Source: QYOJ01 sp964616825 | GTDB taxonomy: Bacteria > Bacteroidota > Bacteroidia > Bacteroidales > FEN-979 | DNA: 64,000 nucleotides | Assembly (NCBI GenBank): GCA_964616825.1 | Contig: CAZTSX010000004.1 | Coordinates: forward strand, 106,416 to 170,415 | Direction: 5' to 3' | Shown here: positions 59,201 through 64,000 of the stretch, piece by piece | Numbering within the stretch: the stretch's first letter is position 1 | Layout of the letters: every line of letters starts with the position of its first letter | Translations under genes and position numbers: made by a program | The notes under the pieces: model-generated | What the model saw: the letters and a program-made list of their open reading frames with translations, nothing else | Told to the model about the DNA's origin: nothing | The model's database searches: none

Positions 59201-59789
59201 CAATCTCTTGCCGATGAAACACATCTTCATCCCGGGAGGGATCTGTCACTTTATGCCGCATCAACTCCAGGTAGAAATCCTCCCCGAAAATCCCGTTAAA
59301 CTCCAGAATGGTTTTCTCAGCCCGTTCCAGGTTATCTCCCAGAATAGCCCGTGGTATTTCCCCAGCCAGGCAGGCGGAACAGGCAATCAGTCCCTCGTGG
59401 TTTTCCTTCAACAGTTCTTTGTCAATCCTGGGTTTATAATAATGTCCTTCGATCCACGAAATAGAGATCAACTTCACCAGATTGGTATATCCTACCATGT
59501 TCTTTGCCAGCAGGATCAGGTGATCCCCTTTCCGGTCGACCGGATCAGTTTTTTCATGCCGAGTGCGTCTGGCAACATAGGTCTCACACCCGATGATAGG
59601 GGTGAAATCAGGATACTCGTTACACATCTCAGTAAAGGCCTTAACTCCAAACAAATTGCCATGGTCTGTCAGGGCCACTCCCCTCATTCCATCTGCAATG
59701 GATTTTTCAACCAAACCCTTGATATGACAGGCGCCATCAAGGATAGAATATTGTGAATGCACATGTAAATGGACGAAATCTCTCATCAC
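56289..59789 (-). CDS. dnaE: DNA polymerase III alpha subunit
   Basis: The replicative polymerase chain of the C family. The 1166 residues begin with the PHP domain (FVHLHVHSQYSILDGACHIKGL, ALTDHGNLFG). The palm has GPGRGSAAGSVVAYC and the catalytic aspartates in PDIDIDF (about 405-411). QTGLHACGIII, MNALYRPGPMEYIPSFINRKHG, AFNKSHSTCYAYVAYRMAYLKAHYPHQFMAAVL and an OB-fold (VSFAGIIIAANHKIGKNGKPYGSFTVED) follow. PHP metal ligands look largely intact, as in other DnaE1 enzymes of this phylum. No exact promoter box was found; TACTTTTA lies just upstream. Confidence 0.96.
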   Translation of the reverse strand: MMRDFVHLHVHSQYSILDGACHIKGLVEKSIADGMRGVALTDHGNLFGVKAFTEMCNEYPDFTPIIGCETYVARRTRHEKTDPVDRKGDHLILLAKNMVGYTNLVKLISISWIEGHYYKPRIDKELLKENHEGLIACSACLAGEIPRAILGDNLERAEKTILEFNGIFGEDFYLELMRHKVTDPSRDEDVFHRQEIVNKALIELSRKTGVKLIATNDVHFLNETDSEAHDRLLCVNTGKVMTDIDRLRYTGQEWLKSKEEMNALFEDVPEALDHTIEILEKIEKFSLDREAVMPDFPIPDGFKDADTYLQHLTYEGAKKRYPEISDELRERIGFELETIKKMGYPGYFLIVQDLLNAARGMGVSVGPGRGSAAGSVVAYCTRITDVDPLQYDLLFERFLNPDRVSMPDIDIDFDEDGRDKVLKWVMDKYGSDKVAQIITFGSMAAKGAIRDVARVHQMPLDEVNRITKLVPTRPGITLKKAYEETPELKAARVSANKLVSETLKYAEALEGSIRQTGLHACGIIIGKNSLIEHIPITISKDSNLLVTQYDGDHIEKAGMLKMDFLGLKTLAIINDAVKNVKNSKGIDIDIETIPLDDKLTYQLFSKGKTTGIFQFESDGMKKYLRELKPNKIEDLIAMNALYRPGPMEYIPSFINRKHGREKIVYDIPEMEKYLEDTYGITVYQEQVMLLSQLLAGFSKGQADSLRKAMAKKIIPMMNELKPKFVDGCKQNGYNERYVTKIWKDWEAFANYAFNKSHSTCYAYVAYRMAYLKAHYPHQFMAAVLSRNLTDLKEITNFIEECNRMKIPVLGPDVNESELRFTVNKSDEIRFGMAGIKNVGESAVMSIIEERAENGPFISIFDLTTRVDSHAVNKRCLEALAKAGAFDGFENTHRAQYFFQEPSDEHIFLEKVIRHAADYTARKNSSQQSLFGEDEEIEMTELQLPECPPWSRIEQLQHEREIAGFYMSGHPLDDFKVEMQSFCNINLEKLKANMRTLKGQDVSFAGIIIAANHKIGKNGKPYGSFTVEDYLDTMNLFIYTEDYLKWRHLLEEGMYVFVKARVESRYDAPDQFRVKISSMTLLSEVMEKHAKSFTVTINLNELTEGLIIKTYEVAKQNRGKCNLRIRVVDRDNDLAIDLPSRKYKVNSRAMMDVLADSEELDSRVSQE

Positions 59790-59864
59790 TGTAAAAGTAC
59801 TTAAAATCCATCCGCGGAAGCTCGGTGTTGATAAAATTATACCGCTTTTGTTAAAAACTAATTC

Positions 59865-59920
59865 CTCTCACCTCTCTCCTCCCTCCTATTTGTTTGTTTC
59901 AATTTTAAGTACTATTTTTG
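59865..59920 (+). promoter_or_regulatory. Promoter of the rpsP operon, overlapped by pyrimidine heptamers
   Basis: TTTG (59889-59892), 20 bp, TATTTTTG (59913-59920) is a full consensus match 40 bp before the rpsP ATG. Four heptamer-spaced units CTCTCAC, CTCTCTC, CTCCCTC and CTATTTG (59865-59892) lead into the -33 element. Confidence 0.75.
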
Positions 59921-59959
59921 CACCCCATTTTATTAACCTGTAAAATTCATTGAACTAAC

Positions 59960-60571
59960 ATGCCAGCAAAGATTAGATTACAGAGAAGAGGTAAGAAAGG
60001 ACAACCTTTTTACCACATTGTGATTGCGGATGGTCGTGCACCACGTGACGGGAAATTCATTGAAAAAATTGGCTACTACAACCCTCTGACCAAACCTGCA
60101 GAGATTGAGATCAATTTTGAGAGTGCCCTTAACTGGTTGCATAAGGGAGCACAACCCACCGATACGGTTAGAGCCATCCTCTCCTACAAAGGAGTATTGT
60201 ATAAGAACCACCTGTTGAAAGGAGTTGAGAAAGGAGCCTTGACAGAGGAACAGGCAGAGGAGAAATTCCAGACCTGGATGACTGAAAAAGAAGCCAAGAT
60301 CTCCGCTAAGAAAAATGAGCATGAACTCAGTATTAAAGAAGCTGTTAAAGATGCTCTGGCTCATGAGAAGAAAATAAACGAAGTCAAAGCCCTGGCACTG
60401 GCAAAGAAATATGCTAAAGTTCAGGAAGCTGAAGATTCGAAAGATGAAGAACAAGAGACAAAGGACGAAGAGGTGAAAGAGGAAGAGCCGAAGAAAGAAG
60501 AACCCAAAGCTGAAGAGGTAAAAGAGGAAGAGCCGAAAGAGGAACCAAAAGAAGAGAAGCCAAAGGAGTAA
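59960..60571 (+). CDS. rpsP: 30S ribosomal protein S16 with long charged tail
   Basis: S16 is an assembly protein of the 30S body. Residues 1-80 are the core (PAKIRLQRRGKKGQPFYHIVIADGRAPRDGKFIEKIGYYNPL, ALNWLHKGAQPTDTVRAILS). The product has 203 residues, more than twice the E. coli protein: a helical extension (about 85-150) is followed by about 50 residues of KEEEPKKEEPKAEEVKEEE-type repeats. Extended S16 is common in Bacteroidota, but this tail is long and repetitive. First gene of rpsP-rimM. Confidence 0.96.
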   Translation: MPAKIRLQRRGKKGQPFYHIVIADGRAPRDGKFIEKIGYYNPLTKPAEIEINFESALNWLHKGAQPTDTVRAILSYKGVLYKNHLLKGVEKGALTEEQAEEKFQTWMTEKEAKISAKKNEHELSIKEAVKDALAHEKKINEVKALALAKKYAKVQEAEDSKDEEQETKDEEVKEEEPKKEEPKAEEVKEEEPKEEPKEEKPKE

Positions 60572-60589
60572 ATTTTTGACCTAAAAGGG

Positions 60590-61123
60590 ATGAAACCGGA
60601 TGCTTTTTTTTATCTGGGTAAGATTCTGAAACGACACGGGAACAGAGGCCATCTGTTGGCCATTCTCGATGTTGACGAATTCGAAAATTATTCTAAACTG
60701 GAATCCGTTTATGTTGATCTGGGACATGAGCGGATTCCTTTTTTTATTGAATCGATTGATCTCCTGGAGAAAAATAGAGTGATTCTGAAGCTGGCAGATG
60801 TGGAAGCAACGGATCATGCGGATGCTTTTGCCGGTCGGGAGATCTACCTGCCACTCTCAATGCTTCCAAAACTCGATGGAAACCGGTTTTATTATCATGA
60901 AGTAAAAGGATTCAACGTTGTTGATGAGAAACACGGAGAGATCGGAACGATTCAGGATGTCCTGGAATTGCCACATCAAGCCATGTTTCAGATCCTTTAT
61001 GGTGATAAGGAGATTCTGATTCCGATTGTGGATGAAGTAATTCAATCCATCGATCGGAAAAAGAAGAAGATCCACATCAGTGCCCCCGAAGGATTGATTG
61101 ACATCTATCATACAACAAGTTAA
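60590..61123 (+). CDS. rimM: Ribosome maturation factor RimM
   Basis: RimM binds S19 and helps mature the 30S head and 16S 3' domain. The 177 residues have the N-terminal barrel (YLGKILKRHGNRGHLLAIL, GREIYLPLSMLPKL) and the PRC-barrel (YYHEVKGFNVVDEKHGEIGTIQDVLELPHQAMFQI, EILIPIVDEVIQSID). Located 18 bp after rpsP, its usual partner. Confidence 0.94.
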   Translation: MKPDAFFYLGKILKRHGNRGHLLAILDVDEFENYSKLESVYVDLGHERIPFFIESIDLLEKNRVILKLADVEATDHADAFAGREIYLPLSMLPKLDGNRFYYHEVKGFNVVDEKHGEIGTIQDVLELPHQAMFQILYGDKEILIPIVDEVIQSIDRKKKKIHISAPEGLIDIYHTTS

Positions 61124-61124
61124 A

Positions 61125-61778
61125 ATGATTCGCAACGCGTCCATTACCGTATTCATATTGTTAACAGGAACATTGTTGTTCTCCTGTAAAAATATCAAAG
61201 CTGACTATTATCCTGAAGGCAGTTTAAGATCTGAGATCACCATGAAGGGTGAAGAGTATCATGGCAAGGCCATTTTCTATTATGCAAACGGGGAGAGACA
61301 AATGGAATGCTGGTATGAGTCAGGTATTCTTGATGGCCCCATGGCACGATATTACGAGACAGGCAAGCTCAAAGAAACGCTGTACTATGAAGAAAACAAG
61401 CCCGACAGCCTGTACAGATTCTGGAATCCCCATGGAATTCTGATGCTTGAGTGTAGCTATAAAGATAGTCTGCTTGATGGGAAATACACAGATTATTATG
61501 ACAATGGTGAGATTAAAACCCAGGGTCAATATGTACATGGGCTGTTTGACGGGCAATGGTTTTATTACGACCAGACCGGCCATATTATCGGGATTGGAAA
61601 ATTCACCAACGGCTCAGGCGAGCAAAAAGCCTACTATGTGGATGGTACTGTGAAACAGATTATCCGATACCGGGATGGCAGGAAAAACGGAAAAGAATTG
61701 ATCTACGATCCCTCAGGGAACCTCACTGAAGAAAAAGAGTATTCCAACGGCGAATTGATAGCTGCAAAGATGTATTAG
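61125..61778 (+). CDS. MORN-variant repeat lipoprotein (YwqK-like)
   Basis: 217 residues from ATG 61125 (MIRNASITVFILLTGTLLFSC, a lipoprotein signal with lipobox LFSC). The body is a string of about six MORN_2-type repeats, each with a Y-x-x-G-x-(L/I) pattern: YYPEGSLRSEITMKGEEYHGKA, WYESGILDGPMARYYETGKLKE, YYDNGEIKTQGQYVHGLFDG, YYVDGTVKQIIRYRDGRKNG. Such proteins are often labelled toxin-antitoxin YwqK, but no toxin is present here and the repeat is generic. It starts 1 bp after rimM. Confidence 0.85.
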   Translation: MIRNASITVFILLTGTLLFSCKNIKADYYPEGSLRSEITMKGEEYHGKAIFYYANGERQMECWYESGILDGPMARYYETGKLKETLYYEENKPDSLYRFWNPHGILMLECSYKDSLLDGKYTDYYDNGEIKTQGQYVHGLFDGQWFYYDQTGHIIGIGKFTNGSGEQKAYYVDGTVKQIIRYRDGRKNGKELIYDPSGNLTEEKEYSNGELIAAKMY

Positions 61779-61831
61779 AAAATTGAATATCGAAAAGTTG
61801 CTAACCCACTTTTAAATCAAGGAGTTATCTG

Positions 61832-63904
61832 ATGTCATTTGTCTATCCAGTTTTTCTATATGGCCTGTTTGCGCTGGTAATTCCTATACTGATCCACCTG
61901 TTTAACTTCAGGCGCTACCGGAAAGTATGGTTTACCAATGTCAGGTACCTTGCCGAGATCAAACAGGAGACTCAAAAACGATCAAAGATCAAACAGTGGA
62001 TCCTGCTGGCGATCCGCTTGCTGGCAATCATATCACTGGTTATTGCGTTTGCCCAACCCTATATTCCTTCTCCAAAGCAACTACGCAAACAGGCCAGTCA
62101 TCAGGTGGTTAGCATCTACATTGATAATTCATTCAGTATGGATGCTTTTGGGAAGGAGGGTAAGTTAATCGATGTAGCTAAGACAAAAGCAGCGGAGATC
62201 GCTGCTGCTTATGACCCTTCTGACAGGTTTCAGATACTGACAAATGATTTCGAAGGCAGCCACCAGCATGTTGTCTCAAGAGAGGAATTCCTGCAACTGA
62301 TAGGGGATGTGAAGATCTCGCCTGCTTTCCGTACAATCTCAGATGTATTTTCCAGGCAGCAGGATCTGCTGGGAGAAATTCCGGATGTGAACAGGAATAT
62401 ATACCTTATATCAGACTTTCAAGAATCCAACAGTGACTTTGAGAATATCCTTCCTGATACCACCCTCTCGCTGTTTGTACTTCCCCTGGAGGCTAATGCC
62501 ACAAGCAATTTGTATATCGACACGGCCTATTTTGAGGCTGCTGTTCAACAACCTGATCAGATCTCCCGTCTGCATGTGAGAATCCGGAATACAGGACCTG
62601 ACAAACTGGAGAAAATCCCTGTCAAACTCGTCATCAACGACAGGCAGAAAGCCATCGCAAGTGCCGGGATCAATCCGGGGGCAGAAACCGAATTGATTCT
62701 TCCGTTTACAAATAACCTCAACGGTATCCAGTCGGGGTACCTGGAGTTACAGGATTTTCCGATCATCTACGACGACAGATGCTACCTCTCCTATTCACTG
62801 GTATCTTCAATTTCCATTCTCTGTATAAACAACGACAAGGAGAACAGATACCTCAATGCACTTTTTCAGAACGATTCTGCATTTCATTTTGAAAATACCA
62901 ATGCCACGCGCCTGAATTATACCTCTTTCAGCAATTTCTCACTGATAATCCTGAATCAACTACCAACGATTTCATCCGGATTAATCCAGGAACTCCAACG
63001 ATTCATCATCAGCGGCGGCAGCTTGCTGATATTCCCTCCGGCAATATTGAAGCCTGCAGGATATGCACGGTTGCTTCAGGATGCAGGGCTCCCTCAGCTG
63101 GGTAATCCGGATACCAGCAGGTTACGGGTCACTCAGATCCGGACAGCGAGTGAGGTATACAGAGATGTGTTTGAGCCTTCTGCTTCAGGCCAGATTGAAC
63201 TCCCTGAAAACGCAGATATGCCCGTTACCACCCTCCATTACCCGATTCAACCAGCCACAGGTTCGATGCTGGAATCCTTACTTCTCCTCCAGAACGGAGA
63301 TATTTTGCTTGCTTACAGTCCTGTTGAAAAGGGGAAGGTCTACTTTTTTTCATCACCTCTGGAGATGGAGTATACGAACTTTCCAGGCCACCTTCTCTTT
63401 GTACCTACTCTCTTTAAAATCGCTCTTCTCAGCCAGCCTCACTCCCCTCTTTACTATTTTGCAGCCGATGATGAGCCGGTTGAAATCTCTTTCGACTCCC
63501 TGCATCAGGATATCATCTACCGGATACGGAATGCGGAATCCGGATTTGAGATCATCCCTGAGATGAGGTTTGCCGGCGGGCGCATGCTCCTTTTTCCGCA
63601 TGACCAGATCCGGGAAGCAGGACTCTATATCCTTTACCGCGATGTCACTCCTATAACAGGTTTGGCTTACAATTACCCGCGGGAGGAATCGGAACTCAAC
63701 TATACCGATCTTAAAGAGATCAAAGAGATCTTTGAGCGAAAACAAATTCGAACTGTGACATTTCTGAATGAAACTGAGCCTTCTCTTACAAGAGAGATCC
63801 GCGATTTTGAGAAAGGGAGACCACTCTGGAAACTCTTCATCATCCTGACTCTGTTTTTTCTGTTGGCAGAGATTGCCGTCATCCAATTATTCCGGAGAAA
63901 TTGA
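61832..63904 (+). CDS. BatA-type VWA membrane protein
   Basis: 690 residues. The N-terminal BatA/aerotolerance domain is clear: FVYPVFLYGLFALVIPILIHLFNFRRYRKVWFTNVRYL, then a second helix (WILLAIRLLAIISLVIAFAQPYIP). A VWA-like domain follows (VSIYIDNSFSMDAFGKEGKL with the DNSFS metal-site variant). Long beta-rich periplasmic sections and a C-terminal helix (LFIILTLFFLLAEIAVIQLF) complete it. Relatives are found with DUF4159, DUF58 and MoxR genes. The role is unknown beyond an envelope-stress association. Confidence 0.85.
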   Translation: MSFVYPVFLYGLFALVIPILIHLFNFRRYRKVWFTNVRYLAEIKQETQKRSKIKQWILLAIRLLAIISLVIAFAQPYIPSPKQLRKQASHQVVSIYIDNSFSMDAFGKEGKLIDVAKTKAAEIAAAYDPSDRFQILTNDFEGSHQHVVSREEFLQLIGDVKISPAFRTISDVFSRQQDLLGEIPDVNRNIYLISDFQESNSDFENILPDTTLSLFVLPLEANATSNLYIDTAYFEAAVQQPDQISRLHVRIRNTGPDKLEKIPVKLVINDRQKAIASAGINPGAETELILPFTNNLNGIQSGYLELQDFPIIYDDRCYLSYSLVSSISILCINNDKENRYLNALFQNDSAFHFENTNATRLNYTSFSNFSLIILNQLPTISSGLIQELQRFIISGGSLLIFPPAILKPAGYARLLQDAGLPQLGNPDTSRLRVTQIRTASEVYRDVFEPSASGQIELPENADMPVTTLHYPIQPATGSMLESLLLLQNGDILLAYSPVEKGKVYFFSSPLEMEYTNFPGHLLFVPTLFKIALLSQPHSPLYYFAADDEPVEISFDSLHQDIIYRIRNAESGFEIIPEMRFAGGRMLLFPHDQIREAGLYILYRDVTPITGLAYNYPREESELNYTDLKEIKEIFERKQIRTVTFLNETEPSLTREIRDFEKGRPLWKLFIILTLFFLLAEIAVIQLFRRN

Positions 63905-63943
63905 CTAAGCATGCGGCGTTTTACCTGAACATTTTCCTTGAAA

Positions 63944-63996
63944 TAACGTATGCAGTGTAAAAGAATCATACGTTAGTGTCAAAATTTTTGACACTA
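63944..63996. promoter_or_regulatory. Two overlapping palindromes after the BatA-type gene
   Basis: TAACGTATG (63944-63952) pairs with CATACGTTA (63967-63975). TAGTGTCAAAA (63974-63984) pairs with TTTTGACACTA (63986-63996); the two overlap by 2 bp, so as RNA they could alternate. As DNA the second is an 11-bp inverted repeat with a 1-bp centre, of operator type. It may control the gene beyond the right edge. Confidence 0.45.
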
Positions 63997-64000
63997 TAAC

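Noticed and set aside
61125..61778. Toxin-antitoxin assignment for the MORN-repeat lipoprotein
   Set aside because: The usual YwqK 'antitoxin' label rests on repeat similarity; there is no partner toxin gene and the protein is exported.
1..64000. rRNA, tRNA, insertion sequences, prophage or integrative element
   Set aside because: None seen: no cloverleaf-capable tRNA sequence ending in CCA context, no transposase or integrase ORF, and the gene content is housekeeping throughout.

Overview
The window is a stretch of chromosome from a member of the Bacteroidota, most likely Bacteroidales-like. Four things point there. (1) The str/S10/spc ribosomal cluster has no tuf gene between fusA and rpsJ. 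(2) Promoters match the Bacteroidota consensus TTG-N19/21-TAnnTTTG; TATCTTTG, TACCTTTG, TACTTTTG or TATTTTTG boxes precede about a dozen genes. (3) Phylum-typical families occur: DUF4290, DUF4492, fused SecDF, a PurM with the Bacteroidota sequence pattern, and a MurA with Asp in place of the usual Cys. (4) Several secreted proteins end in a type IX secretion (T9SS) sorting domain. I saw no rRNA, tRNA, CRISPR array, insertion sequence or phage gene. There is one 100-N assembly gap (32461-32560).

Layout. 1-10721, minus strand: rpsL-rpsG-fusA-rpsJ-rplC-rplD-rplW-rplB-rpsS-rplV-rpsC-rplP-rpmC-rpsQ-rplN-rplX-rplE-rpsN-rpsH-rplF (rplF cut by the left edge), with two candidate promoters upstream of rpsL. 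11037-21208: a membrane-anchored TylF-type methyltransferase, a small exported protein, a UvrD/PcrA helicase, a DUF4290 protein, murA, grpE-dnaJ and a NatAB-like ABC exporter. 21310-32326: secDF, a PorE-like OmpA/beta-propeller protein with a degenerate retropepsin-like tail, purM, a class I amidotransferase-like lipoprotein, prfA, pyrF and, convergent to it, ilvE. 32674-41388: htpG; then lemA and two TPM-domain genes running into DUF4492-cydA-cydB plus an unlisted 40-residue CydX-like ORF; a DUF1028 T9SS protein; a DedA protein. 41498-52177: two large T9SS cargo proteins (BNR-propeller/PKD and M14 carboxypeptidase), a small lipoprotein that appears to start at AUA, an MFS transporter, rsmE, a DUF4159 protein and an MscS channel. 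52302-59789, minus strand: dnaE, trxA, a DUF58 protein and valS. 59960-63904: rpsP, rimM, a MORN-type lipoprotein and a BatA-type VWA protein.

Most genes are housekeeping. The unusual component is a set of intergenic tandem arrays built from 7-, 8- or 10-bp units. Within a run the period is kept exactly while the unit sequence drifts: GAGGGAC grades into GTGAATC, GTAAATC and GTGAGAC. One array changes from heptamers to octamers and another from decamers to heptamers. Arrays run up to the start codons of dnaJ and pyrF, supply the stop codons of the MFS gene and valS, and one lies in frame inside valS, where 21 bp encodes a 7-residue repeat. A separate dispersed element (TGTCATTGCGAG) also lies in frame in valS. 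These repeats, the PorE-like pseudo-protease fusion, the CydX-like ORF and the AUA start are the points most worth a second look.
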